DNA from: an uncultured Pelagibacteraceae bacterium
GTDB lineage: Bacteria > Pseudomonadota > Alphaproteobacteria > Pelagibacterales > Pelagibacteraceae
Reading direction: 5' to 3'
DNA: 64,000 nucleotides
Assembly (NCBI GenBank): GCA_902566925.1
Contig: CACFKO010000002.1
Coordinates: 68,052-132,051, forward strand
The notes beneath the pieces were generated by a model. It saw only the letters and a program-made list of their open reading frames with translations, was not told the origin of the DNA and did no database searches. The position numbers and the translations under genes are program-made. This document shows, one piece after another, positions 26,436 through 35,815 of the stretch; within the stretch, counting starts at the first letter, position 1, and every line of letters begins with the position of its first letter.

Positions 26436-27983
26436 ATGAGTCAACAAAATTTAGAAAAAATTATTATCATAGATTATGGTTCACAGGTAACCCAACTTAT
26501 TGCAAGAAAAGTGAGGGAAGTAGGTGTGTACTCAGAAATAATTAATTTTCACCAAGCTAAAAAAATAAAAAATAGTTATTTTATTAAAGGAATTATTCTA
26601 TCCGGAGGACCGCTTACAACAACCAAAAGAAATTCTTTGGATTTACCCAATCATATTACAAATTTAAACAAACCTATTCTTGGAATTTGCTATGGACATC
26701 AAATTTTAGCAAAAAAATTTGGTGGTAGAGTTAAAATATCCAAAACAAGGGAGTTTGGTTATGCACAAATAAATAGCAACAATATATGTCCTTTAACAAA
26801 AAATTTTTTTAAAAATAAAAAAAATTCAGTTTGGATGAGTCATCAAGATATCGTAACAAAGATTCCATATGGTTTTAAAAAGATAGCTTCAACAAAAAAT
26901 TCTAGATTTGCAATTATATCAAATGAAAAGAAAAAATTTTATGGTGTACAATTTCATCCAGAGGTTACTCATACCGAAAATGGAAAAGTTATTTTAAAGA
27001 ATTTTGTACTAGGTATCTGCAAAACCAGAAAAATGTGGAGTCTTAAAAAACAAAAAAAATTAATTATTAATGAGATTAAACAAAAGGTTAAAAATGAAAA
27101 AGTGATATGTGCCCTATCCGGCGGTGTTGATAGCAGTGTTGTTGCATTCTTATTAAATAAAGCTATTGGAAAAAAATTAAAATGCGTATTTATAAATACA
27201 GGCCTTCTTAGAAAAAATGAGGAAAAAGAGGTAGTAAGAACTTTTAAAAAAAAATTGAAGTCCAATCTCATCTATTTAGATGCCTCTAAAATTTTTTTAA
27301 ATAAACTTAAAAATATCGCTGATCCAGAGATTAAAAGAAAAATTATTGGAAAACTTTTTATCGAATTATTTGAAAAAAAAGCAAAAAAAATTAAATTTCT
27401 TGCTCAAGGAACTTTGTATCCCGATGTAATCGAAAGTAAATCCGTTACAGGAAGCCCAACTTCAAAAATTAAATCTCATCATAATGTTGGGGGTTTACCT
27501 AAAAAAATGAAATTCTCATTAATAGAACCATTGAGTAAATTATTTAAAGATGAAGTAAGAAAATTGGGAAAAGAACTTTCGATACCTCAAAATATTCTTA
27601 AAAGACATCCTTTTCCTGGACCAGGACTTGCAATAAGAATACCAGGAAAGATTTCAAAATATAAAATTAAAGTTTTACAGGAAGCAGACTTTATATTTAT
27701 TGATGAATTAAAAAAATCAAATCTTTATCATAAAATCTGGCAAGCATATGCTGCTTTACTACCTTTAAAAACTGTAGGTGTTATGGGTGATAGCAGAACT
27801 TATGAATATACGTGTATGTTAAGAGCTGTAACTTCACATGATGGTATGACTGCAGATTTTTATAATTTTGAAAAAAATTTTATTCAGAAAGTATCAAACA
27901 GAATAATTAACTCTGTTAATGGAATTAATAGAGTCCTCTACGATGTAACCTCTAAACCACCAAGTACAATAGAATTAGAGTGA
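26436..27983 (+). CDS. guaA: GMP synthase (glutamine-hydrolysing)
   Basis: 515 residues. The N-terminal class I amidotransferase has the nucleophile C85 in GICYGHQ and the His-Glu pair in [10 protein letters not shown]. The synthetase part has the PP-loop [12 protein letters not shown] (about residues 226-237), and the C-terminal dimer domain has [14 protein letters not shown] and ends in [10 protein letters not shown]. It aminates XMP to GMP. Lysine and asparagine are very frequent, in keeping with the AT-rich genome. It lies two bases after guaB and converges on pxpA. Confidence 0.96.
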   Translation: MSQQNLEKIIIIDYGSQVTQLIARKVREVGVYSEIINFHQAKKIKNSYFIKGIILSGGPLTTTKRNSLDLPNHITNLNKPILGICYGHQILAKKFGGRVKISKTREFGYAQINSNNICPLTKNFFKNKKNSVWMSHQDIVTKIPYGFKKIASTKNSRFAIISNEKKKFYGVQFHPEVTHTENGKVILKNFVLGICKTRKMWSLKKQKKLIINEIKQKVKNEKVICALSGGVDSSVVAFLLNKAIGKKLKCVFINTGLLRKNEEKEVVRTFKKKLKSNLIYLDASKIFLNKLKNIADPEIKRKIIGKLFIELFEKKAKKIKFLAQGTLYPDVIESKSVTGSPTSKIKSHHNVGGLPKKMKFSLIEPLSKLFKDEVRKLGKELSIPQNILKRHPFPGPGLAIRIPGKISKYKIKVLQEADFIFIDELKKSNLYHKIWQAYAALLPLKTVGVMGDSRTYEYTCMLRAVTSHDGMTADFYNFEKNFIQKVSNRIINSVNGINRVLYDVTSKPPSTIELE

Positions 27984-27988
27984 AAAAA

Positions 27989-28762
27989 TTAGGAAAACTT
28001 TTTTAATTTATCTAGTGGTTTTAATATCACTCCAGATTTAACAAGTCCATTTTTTATTTCTTCCGCAGTTTTTACAGCACTCTTGCCATCACCGTGAACA
28101 CAAATGGAATCAATTTCACATTTAATTTCCTTTCCAGAAAAGCAATTCAGTGCCTGATTTTTAACCATTTTAATTACATGTTGTTTTGCAATTTCTGGAT
28201 CTGTAATGAGTGCATTTGATTTTGATCTAGAAACTAAATTTCCATCATCCTCATAATTTCTATCAGCAAATATTTCTGCAGCTACTTTCATCTTAAGTTT
28301 TTTAGCAGCCTTTTCCATTTGTGATCCAGTTGGAACTAAAAAAATTAAATCTTTATTTACTTGTATGATTGATTTAGCAATTACACTCGCTAATTCAAAA
28401 TTTTCACATGCCATATTATTTAATGCCCCATGTGGCTTAACATGCGTTACTTTCATAGAATCTTTTTTTGCAATTTCAGTTAAAATGTTAATTTGGTCAA
28501 TTATTAGTTTGGTAATTTCATTTGGAGGTAAATTTAAACGTCTTCTACCAAAGTTTTCTGGATCATTAAAAGAAGGATGTGCACCAATACTCACACCATT
28601 TTTTTTAGAAATCTCCACCGTTTTTTTCATAGTTAGTTTATCACCGGCATGATAACCACAGGCAATATTTGCAGAGTTAACTATACCCAACAATAAGGGG
28701 TCATTTTCTGTAGAACAGAACTTGGAAGTTTCTCCAAGGTCGCAATTAATATTAATTTCCAT
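27989..28762 (-). CDS. pxpA: 5-oxoprolinase subunit A (LamB/YcsF family)
   Basis: 257 residues. The start INCDLGETSKF, ANIACGYHAGD, GVSIGAHPSFNDPENFGRR and VKPHGALNNMA are the diagnostic metal- and substrate-binding motifs of the LamB/YcsF family. Together with PxpB and PxpC it forms the prokaryotic ATP-dependent 5-oxoprolinase that opens pyroglutamate to glutamate. Unusually it is divergent from pxpBC, with 37 bp between the start codons. Confidence 0.92.
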   Translation of the reverse strand: MEININCDLGETSKFCSTENDPLLLGIVNSANIACGYHAGDKLTMKKTVEISKKNGVSIGAHPSFNDPENFGRRRLNLPPNEITKLIIDQINILTEIAKKDSMKVTHVKPHGALNNMACENFELASVIAKSIIQVNKDLIFLVPTGSQMEKAAKKLKMKVAAEIFADRNYEDDGNLVSRSKSNALITDPEIAKQHVIKMVKNQALNCFSGKEIKCEIDSICVHGDGKSAVKTAEEIKNGLVKSGVILKPLDKLKKFS

Positions 28763-28799
28763 ATTTTAAACGTTTATATAATATCTACTATAGCAACTT

Positions 28800-29489
28800 A
28801 TGTTAAAAAAAATAAGCAATATTGGAGACTGTGGCATCTCATGCGATTTTGGTGATGAGGTTAATAAAAAAACAAATAAAGAAGTAATTAGGCTTTTTAA
28901 TTTTATTCAGGAATCTGTAAATAGTAAAAAAATCAAAGGAATTTTAAATTATACTCCTTCTTATAATAAGCTAATTATTAATTTTGAGTTAGGGCAAACA
29001 AAGTCTAAAGAAATAATAGAATTTATTAACAGTAGCGATTATTCTAAAACAACTTTATCTGAAAAAAACAAAGTTGTTGAAATACCTATATGTTATGATG
29101 AAGAATTTGCCTTAGACATAAAAAGATTAGAAGAAAAAACTAAGTTAAATTTTAAAAAAATAATTAATGAGCATCTTAATACTGATTTTTTTGTCTATAT
29201 GATAGGATTTGTACCTGGACAACCTTTTCTTGGGGATCTAAATAATAATCTATACCATGATAGACTAGATACACCTCGAGTAAAAATTAATAAAGGATCA
29301 GTTGGAATAGTGGAAAAATTCTGTACCATTTATACTTTTGAAAGTCCCGGGGGATGGAACATCATTGGAAAGACCCCGCTTGATTTATTTAACATTAATA
29401 AAAAAAATACTAGCGTTCTATCTCCTGGAGACACAGTAAAATTCAAATCAATTACAAAGAAGGATCTATTATCTTTTAAAAATGAATAA
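28800..29489 (+). CDS. pxpB: 5-oxoprolinase subunit B (KipI family)
   Basis: 229 residues. GDCGISCDFGDEVN near the start, then FVYMIGFVPGQPFLG, LDTPRVKINKGSVGIVEKF and the YTFESPGGWNIIGKTPL block mark the KipI/allophanate hydrolase subunit 1 family. It acts with PxpC; the first part resembles the older name sporulation kinase inhibitor. It overlaps pxpC by eight bases. Confidence 0.91.
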   Translation: MLKKISNIGDCGISCDFGDEVNKKTNKEVIRLFNFIQESVNSKKIKGILNYTPSYNKLIINFELGQTKSKEIIEFINSSDYSKTTLSEKNKVVEIPICYDEEFALDIKRLEEKTKLNFKKIINEHLNTDFFVYMIGFVPGQPFLGDLNNNLYHDRLDTPRVKINKGSVGIVEKFCTIYTFESPGGWNIIGKTPLDLFNINKKNTSVLSPGDTVKFKSITKKDLLSFKNE

Positions 29490-30405
29490 CTATTTTAAAG
29501 TTTTAAGACCTGGTATTAATTCTACCTTTCAAGATCTAGGAAGATTTGGTTTACAACATCTTGGAATTGTAGCAAGCGGATGTATGGATCAATTATCATT
29601 TTGTATTTCAAATAAATTAGTTGGAAACAAAATTTCGGAAGGAGTTTTAGAATTTGCTTATCAGGGACCATTACTTGAACTTGTAGGAGAGTCCGCATTA
29701 GTAGCTATTTCTGGGAAAGTAAATTTTAATATCATTTGTAAAAATGGTGAAATAAAAAAGGGTACATCTAATTCAAGTTTTTTAGTTCTAAATGGTGATA
29801 AGATCGATATTCTCTCTACAATGAATTCTGTTTATGGTTATCTATCAATCTTCGGTGGTTTTAAATTAAATGAAATAAAAGGAAGTGTTTCTACTTTAGT
29901 TAGAGCAAAAATTGGGCCGAACAAAGGTGATAAGTTAAAGTCTGAAGATAAAATATTTTACAACAAATCAAATTCAACAGATAAAATTAAAAAAATTCAA
30001 TTTGATTTTGACAAAGATAACACAATTAGAGTTATGCAAGGGTTGCAAGTTGATTATTTTACAAAAAAGAGTCAGGAAGATTTTTTTTCTAAAGAGTATA
30101 GAGTTACAAAATTAACTGATAGGATGGGTATGAGATTAGAGGGAGAGAAGTTAGAAAATACAGTTAATAAAAATATAAAATCAGAAGGTATTACAAAAGG
30201 ATCAATACAAATACCGGGTGATGGACAACCAATAGTTCTCTTGTCTGATCACCCAACTATTGGAGGATACCCAAAAATTGCAAATATTATTTCAGCTGAT
30301 TATGACAAACTGGTTCAAAAGACTCCAGGTACAAAAATTAAATTCAAATTGGTCGACCTTTCTGTTGCTGAAAAAGCTTTTCATGAGTATGTAAGAAAAT
30401 TTTAA
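29482..30405 (+). CDS. pxpC: 5-oxoprolinase subunit C (KipA family)
   Basis: 307 residues of the biotin-dependent-carboxyltransferase-like KipA/allophanate hydrolase subunit 2 fold. LRPGINSTFQDLGRFGLQHLG at the start, SRTDRMG-like LTDRMGMRLEG, and GSIQIPGDGQPIVLLSDHPTIGGYP are conserved. It completes the PxpABC oxoprolinase. Its ATG overlaps pxpB and its stop abuts the next gene. Confidence 0.91.
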   Translation: MNNYFKVLRPGINSTFQDLGRFGLQHLGIVASGCMDQLSFCISNKLVGNKISEGVLEFAYQGPLLELVGESALVAISGKVNFNIICKNGEIKKGTSNSSFLVLNGDKIDILSTMNSVYGYLSIFGGFKLNEIKGSVSTLVRAKIGPNKGDKLKSEDKIFYNKSNSTDKIKKIQFDFDKDNTIRVMQGLQVDYFTKKSQEDFFSKEYRVTKLTDRMGMRLEGEKLENTVNKNIKSEGITKGSIQIPGDGQPIVLLSDHPTIGGYPKIANIISADYDKLVQKTPGTKIKFKLVDLSVAEKAFHEYVRKF

Positions 30406-31263
30406 ATGCAATTTATATATAAAATTCCAGGACCGATATTAGTTCTTCTTGGTGGTTTTTCACTAAGCTGGGGAGGGCTAATTATTAGATCTTTTGAAGG
30501 AGCAAGTATTTGGCAAATACTTTTTTATAGATCAATATTTTTTTTATGGATCTTAATTGCTTTCCTATTGTTAACCTACGGGAAAAAAACTTTTAAAAAA
30601 ATTAAAGAGGCAGGAGTACCAGGTTTAGTCGGAGGAATATTTCTCTCCGGAAGTTTTGTAGCTTACCTTTATTCAATGTCAGAAACTACTGTAGCTAATG
30701 TAGTTTTTATAATAAGCACGCAAACTGTTTTTTTGCCAATACTTGCCTATTTTTTTTTAAAAGAAAAAATTTCTTCTAGAGGTATTGTTGCAATTGTTCT
30801 AGCTATGATAGGAGTAACTTTAATGATTGGAGATTCATTGGGTAAAGGATCTCTATACGGTAATTTAGCTGCTCTTGCTATTCCAATAAACTTTTCGATT
30901 TTAATTTTGATAATTAGAAAATATCCAAAAGTAGATATGATACCAGCTATATTTTATGCTGGTATATTTAGTTGTTTATATGGATTAATTCTTCTTGAAG
31001 GCTTCAGTATTTCCCAAAAAGATGTATGGTTATCATTTCTTCTAGGTGTACCTCAATTAGCTTTTGGTTTTATTTTTATCACGATTGGATCAAGAAACAC
31101 ACCTGCTGTAATGGTAGGATTACTAATGTTAATGGAAACCATATTTGCACCAATTTGGGTTTGGTTATTCTACAACGAAATACCACCAACAAGTGTGCTT
31201 ATTGGAGGATTAATAATTATTTCCGCAGTAATAATGAAAAGTCTGGACTATAAAAAAGTGTAA
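30406..31263 (+). CDS. EamA/DMT family transporter
   Basis: 285 residues with about ten membrane segments in two EamA repeats. SLSWGGLIIRSFEGASIWQILFYRS in repeat 1, and the ETIFAPIWVWLFYNE block of repeat 2, are typical of drug/metabolite transporters. The ATG directly follows the pxpC stop, which suggests a link to 5-oxoproline or amino acid export or import, but direction and substrate are unknown. Confidence 0.85.
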   Translation: MQFIYKIPGPILVLLGGFSLSWGGLIIRSFEGASIWQILFYRSIFFLWILIAFLLLTYGKKTFKKIKEAGVPGLVGGIFLSGSFVAYLYSMSETTVANVVFIISTQTVFLPILAYFFLKEKISSRGIVAIVLAMIGVTLMIGDSLGKGSLYGNLAALAIPINFSILILIIRKYPKVDMIPAIFYAGIFSCLYGLILLEGFSISQKDVWLSFLLGVPQLAFGFIFITIGSRNTPAVMVGLLMLMETIFAPIWVWLFYNEIPPTSVLIGGLIIISAVIMKSLDYKKV

Positions 31264-31293
31264 CAAATCAAAATATTATGCTAAGCTTATAAC

Positions 31294-31459
31294 ATAACGG
31301 GAGAGACTATTTAAATGTAGCGCCGAAGGAGCAACCCCCCGGAAACTCTCAGGCAAAAGGACCGTTATTGTAATAACTCTGGAAAGCAGGCGTTAGCCTC
31401 ACCGAAGGAGTAAATCTCTCAGGTTCTTAGACAGATGGGGATAAGAAGGGTTATTACAA
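31294..31459 (+). promoter_or_regulatory. tandem glycine riboswitch (gcvT leader)
   Basis: Two aptamers are visible. In the first, GGGAGAGAC, GCGCCGAAGGAGCAA and AACTCTCAGGCAAAAGGACC lie within 31299-31363, closed by ATAACGG/CCGTTAT (31294-31300 with 31362-31368). The second has ACCGAAGGAG and ATCTCTCAGG, then AGACAGATGGGG, closed by TTGTAATAAC (31368-31377) and GTTATTACAA (31450-31459), a perfect 10-bp stem. This is the established tandem glycine-sensing architecture ahead of a glycine cleavage operon. The second closing stem ends two bases before the gcvT ATG, which suggests control of translation rather than termination; no T run is seen. Confidence 0.96.
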
Positions 31460-31460
31460 A

Positions 31461-32549
31461 ATGGAAAAAACAGCTTTATACAATTTTCATAAAAATTTAG
31501 GAGCAAAATTCGTTCCTTTTGCTGGTTATGAAATGCCTATTCAGTATAAGGACGGAATAGTCAAAGAACATATTAGCACAAGACAATCAGCAGGTTTTTT
31601 TGATGTTTCTCATATGGGACAGCTTTTTATATCAGGAAACAAATCATCGGAACAAAGTTTAGAAAAAATTATTCCATTAGATTTTGAAGAAATTAAAATG
31701 AATCAATCTAAATATTCTTTTTTAATCAATGATAAAGGTGGAGTAATCGATGATCTGATTATCACTCGTGTAAAGGGAGGTTTTAATATTATATTAAATG
31801 CAGCTTGCAAAGATAACGATATCAAAGAAATAGCCAAATGTTTAAATTCAGAAAGTAAATATGAATTAAGAAAAGATCTTTCTCTTATTGCCCTTCAGGG
31901 TCCAAAATCAGAAACTATTTTAGAGTCTATTGTTAAAGGAGTAAAACAACTTAAATTTATGAATGGTGGTTACTTTGAATTTCAAGGAAAGAAAATTTAT
32001 ATAACTCGATCTGGTTATACAGGGGAAGATGGTTTTGAAATTTCAGTACCCAACACAAATGTAGAAAACTTTACCAAGCTTCTCTCAGACAAAGATGCTA
32101 AACCAATAGGTCTTGGTGCGAGAGATACTCTCAGATTGGAAGCTGGTTTATGTTTATATGGACATGAATTAAACCAAGATATTAATCCTGTACAAGCAAA
32201 TTTGAAATGGGCAATTTCAAAAAGAAGAAGAGAAAAGGGTGGCTTTAATGGCTGGGAAAAAATTAAAGACGATTTACAAAATGGTGTTTCAAAAATAAGA
32301 GTTGGCATCAAACCTTCTGGAAGAATCATAGCTAGAGAAGGCACGAAAATATTTTCATCTTCAGGTGAACAAATCGGCGTTATTACTAGCGGCACATTTG
32401 GACCAAGCGTAAATAGCCCTGTAGCGATGGGATATATAAAAAGTAAATTTTCTGAGATAGACAACAAAATTCTATTAGAAGTAAGAGGAAAAAAACATGA
32501 CGCAGTTATTTCAAAACTGCCATTTTATAAAAAAAGCTACGTTAAATGA
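31461..32549 (+). CDS. gcvT: glycine cleavage system aminomethyltransferase (T protein)
   Basis: 362 residues. FAGYEMPIQY, FFDVSHMGQ, the folate-site IIPLDFEEIKMNQSKYSF region and TRSGYTGEDGFEI are diagnostic, and the C-terminal barrel domain contains TSGTFGPSVNSPVAMGYI. It transfers the aminomethyl carbon from lipoylated H protein to tetrahydrofolate, releasing ammonia. It directly follows the glycine riboswitch and heads the gcvTHP operon. Confidence 0.96.
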   Translation: MEKTALYNFHKNLGAKFVPFAGYEMPIQYKDGIVKEHISTRQSAGFFDVSHMGQLFISGNKSSEQSLEKIIPLDFEEIKMNQSKYSFLINDKGGVIDDLIITRVKGGFNIILNAACKDNDIKEIAKCLNSESKYELRKDLSLIALQGPKSETILESIVKGVKQLKFMNGGYFEFQGKKIYITRSGYTGEDGFEISVPNTNVENFTKLLSDKDAKPIGLGARDTLRLEAGLCLYGHELNQDINPVQANLKWAISKRRREKGGFNGWEKIKDDLQNGVSKIRVGIKPSGRIIAREGTKIFSSSGEQIGVITSGTFGPSVNSPVAMGYIKSKFSEIDNKILLEVRGKKHDAVISKLPFYKKSYVK

Positions 32550-32558
32550 GGAGGGTAA

Positions 32559-32939
32559 ATGAGTGAAAAAAAATATTCTAAAAAACACGAATGGATTTTT
32601 TTAGACGGAGAATCGGCAACTGTGGGTATTAGTAAGCATGCTACAGAAATGCTCGGTGATATAGTTTTTGTTGAACTACCTGAAAAGGGTAAGAGTTTAA
32701 ATAAAGAGGAAAAAGCTGCAGTAGTCGAGTCAACAAAAGCTGCGAGCGATGTTTATACCCCTGTTTCTGGAGAAATTATGGAAACAAACCAGCCAATTGT
32801 TGATGACCCATCTAATGTAAATAAAGATCCAGAAAATAATGGCTGGTTTTTTAAAATAAAAATTAAAGATAAATCAGAATTAGATTCTTTGATGAATCAG
32901 TCAGATTATGAAAAATTTGTAAAGGAAAATCCAAACTAA
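32559..32939 (+). CDS. gcvH: glycine cleavage system H protein
   Basis: 126 residues, full length. The lipoyl-bearing lysine is K60 in [28 protein letters not shown] at the start and [12 protein letters not shown] toward the end are conserved. It shuttles the aminomethyl group between P and T proteins. GAGGAGGG lies just before the ATG, and one base separates it from gcvP. Confidence 0.97.
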   Translation: MSEKKYSKKHEWIFLDGESATVGISKHATEMLGDIVFVELPEKGKSLNKEEKAAVVESTKAASDVYTPVSGEIMETNQPIVDDPSNVNKDPENNGWFFKIKIKDKSELDSLMNQSDYEKFVKENPN

Positions 32940-32940
32940 A

Positions 32941-35808
32941 ATGATAGACGACACTTCGAAAGAATTTATTAGCAGGCATATTGGCCCGAGTCTAGAAGAC
33001 CAAAAAGAGATGTTAAAAGCAATATCCTCGAAATCTATCGATAACTTAATTGAGAACACTGTGCCAAAAAATATTTTAATCAAGGATAGTCTTAAAATTG
33101 ATGAACCTATGTCAGAGACTGATGCCCTTAAAAAATTAAAACTTTTATCAAAAAAAAACGAAGTTTTTAGAAATTTTATAGGTATGGGTTATTATAATAC
33201 TGTTACTCCAAATGTGATTTTAAGAAATATACTTGAGAATCCAGGTTGGTATACTTCTTATACTCCATATCAACCAGAAGTGGCTCAAGGTAGATTAGAA
33301 ATGCTTATTAATTTCCAACAAATGATAATGGATTTAACCGGTATGGATATTGCAAATGCTTCATTGCTTGATGAAGGAACGGCTGCTGCTGAAGCAGTCG
33401 GCTTATGTCAAAGAATAGATAAAAGTAATTCAAAAAAGATCTTTGTATCAAGTTCATGTAACCCACAAACAATAGATATAATTAAGACAAGGGTAGATCC
33501 TTTCAATATAGAATTAATAATTGGTGATGAAGAAAAAGTTTTAAAAGGTATTAAAGATAAAATTATTTGTGGTGTTTTAGCTTACCCTGGAACTTTAGGT
33601 GAAATAAAAGACCCGAGTGAAGCAATAAGCTTAATTCATAAAAAAGAAGGCAAAGTAATTATGGTTAGTGATCTATTAGCCTTAGCAAGACTTAAAACGC
33701 CAGCAGAGCTTGGGGCAGATATTGCAGTTGGAAGTGCACAAAGATTTGGAATACCCATGGGATATGGAGGACCACATGCTGCATTTTTTGCAACCAAAGA
33801 AGAATTTAAAAGATCTATGCCGGGAAGAATTATTGGAGTGTCTGTTGATAGACATGGAAAAAAAGCATTTAGATTATCTCTTCAAACAAGAGAACAACAC
33901 ATAAGAAGAGATAAGGCTACAAGCAATATTTGTACTGCTCAAGCACTGCTTGCAATTATTTCAGCAGCTTATGCAATTTATCATGGACCTGAAGGAATCT
34001 TAAAAATAGCTAACAGGACATCTAAACTAGCAAAAATATTTTCAGATGGTTTAAAATCAGGTGGTTACAAACTGCATTCAGAAAATTTTTTTGACACAAT
34101 TACTATAAGAACTAATGAAAAAACGGACACTATAAATAACAAAGCCTTGTCTGAGAAAATTAATCTAAGAGTTGTTGATAAAAACACATTATCAGTAGCA
34201 TTTGATGAAGTAAAAAGAGTTGATCATGTAAACACTTTACTAAAAATATTTGGAGTTAAAAAAATGTTTAATAATACCGACGCAGTCGAATTAACTAATT
34301 TACCACAAAATCTTTTAAGAACATCTAAATTTCTTACTCATCCTATTTTTAATAAATTTCATTCAGAAACTGAAATGTTACGTTATCTAAAAAAATTGGA
34401 AGATTGTGATATTGCTCTAAATAGATCAATGATTGCACTTGGATCATGTACTATGAAGCTAAATGCTACAGCTGAGCTTATCCCTGTGACCTGGAAAGAA
34501 TTCTCTTTACCACATCCTTTCGTACCCCAAGACCAAATGAAAGGCTATAAGGTTTTATTTAATGACCTGGTTAACGATTTAAAAGAAATCACTGGTTTTG
34601 ATGCAGTTTCCCTGCAACCAAATTCTGGTGCTCAGGGTGAATATTCAGGATTAATGACAATACGCAAGTTTCACTTAAATAATAATCAAAAAAATAGAAA
34701 CGTATGTTTAATACCAGAGTCAGCACACGGTACAAATCCTGCAAGCGCACAAATGTGTGGAATGAAAGTAGTAGTTATTAATTGCGATGATGAAGGCAAC
34801 GTTGATTTAATAGATTTAAAAGATAAAGTTAATAAGTATTCAAAAGATCTAGCAGCTCTGATGGTAACATACCCGTCAACACATGGAGTTTTTGAAGAAA
34901 AAATTAGTGAAATTTGTGATTACGTTCACAAAGCAGGGGGTCAAGTTTATATGGACGGTGCAAATCTTAACGCCCTAGTTGGGATTGCAAAACCTGGAAA
35001 ATTTGGACCAGATGTTTGTCATATTAACCTCCATAAAACTTTTTGTATTCCTCATGGGGGTGGAGGTCCAGGTATGGGACCAATAGCATGCGCTAAACAT
35101 TTAAAAGATTTTTTGCCAAATCATAATATTACTAAAAATAACAGATCTGAAAAAAGTTTGGGTTCTGTATCTGCTGCTCCCTGGGGTAGCGCAAGTATAT
35201 TACCTATCTCCTGGATGTATATTAAAATGATGGGAGCTGAAGGTTTAAGAAAAGCTTCAGAAGTGGCAATTTTAAATGCAAATTATATATCACAAAAATT
35301 ATCTAAACATTACAAAGTGCTTTACAAAGGTAAAAATGGAAATGTGGCTCATGAATGTATAATTGATCTTAGGCCAATAAAATCTAAATCAGGAATTTCG
35401 GAAGAAGATATTGCTAAAAGATTAATAGATTATGGATATCATGCACCAACGATGTCCTGGCCAGTTGCTGGAACATTAATGATTGAACCTACAGAGAGCG
35501 AAAATTTAGCAGAGATAAATCGTTTTTGTAATGCATTGATCTCTATTAAAAAAGAAATCGACAAAGTAGACAACGGCACTTTTGACAAGAAAGACAATCC
35601 TTTGAAAAATGCCCCGCATACTCATATTGAATTAAGTGCAAATGAATGGAAACACTTATACAAAAGAGAAGAAGCCGCATTTCCTAATGAGTATTTGAAA
35701 GATAATAAGTATTGGCCACCCGTTGGACGAGTTGACAATGTTTTCGGTGATAGAAACTTAGTTTGTTCTTGCCCAAGTCTTCAAGAGTATAAAGAAGAGG
35801 CGGCTTAG
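32941..35808 (+). CDS. gcvP: glycine dehydrogenase (decarboxylating), P protein
   Basis: 955 residues, the single-chain form rather than the split gcvPA/gcvPB form. N-terminal RHIGPSLEDQKEML, GYYNTVTPNVILRNILENPGWYT, and the PLP-lysine site HINLHKTFCIPHGGGGPGMGP in the second half are diagnostic. It decarboxylates glycine and loads the remainder onto GcvH. The L protein (lpd) is not in the window and is presumably shared with the 2-oxoacid dehydrogenases. Confidence 0.97.
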   Translation: MIDDTSKEFISRHIGPSLEDQKEMLKAISSKSIDNLIENTVPKNILIKDSLKIDEPMSETDALKKLKLLSKKNEVFRNFIGMGYYNTVTPNVILRNILENPGWYTSYTPYQPEVAQGRLEMLINFQQMIMDLTGMDIANASLLDEGTAAAEAVGLCQRIDKSNSKKIFVSSSCNPQTIDIIKTRVDPFNIELIIGDEEKVLKGIKDKIICGVLAYPGTLGEIKDPSEAISLIHKKEGKVIMVSDLLALARLKTPAELGADIAVGSAQRFGIPMGYGGPHAAFFATKEEFKRSMPGRIIGVSVDRHGKKAFRLSLQTREQHIRRDKATSNICTAQALLAIISAAYAIYHGPEGILKIANRTSKLAKIFSDGLKSGGYKLHSENFFDTITIRTNEKTDTINNKALSEKINLRVVDKNTLSVAFDEVKRVDHVNTLLKIFGVKKMFNNTDAVELTNLPQNLLRTSKFLTHPIFNKFHSETEMLRYLKKLEDCDIALNRSMIALGSCTMKLNATAELIPVTWKEFSLPHPFVPQDQMKGYKVLFNDLVNDLKEITGFDAVSLQPNSGAQGEYSGLMTIRKFHLNNNQKNRNVCLIPESAHGTNPASAQMCGMKVVVINCDDEGNVDLIDLKDKVNKYSKDLAALMVTYPSTHGVFEEKISEICDYVHKAGGQVYMDGANLNALVGIAKPGKFGPDVCHINLHKTFCIPHGGGGPGMGPIACAKHLKDFLPNHNITKNNRSEKSLGSVSAAPWGSASILPISWMYIKMMGAEGLRKASEVAILNANYISQKLSKHYKVLYKGKNGNVAHECIIDLRPIKSKSGISEEDIAKRLIDYGYHAPTMSWPVAGTLMIEPTESENLAEINRFCNALISIKKEIDKVDNGTFDKKDNPLKNAPHTHIELSANEWKHLYKREEAAFPNEYLKDNKYWPPVGRVDNVFGDRNLVCSCPSLQEYKEEAA

Positions 35809-35815
35809 AGACTAA

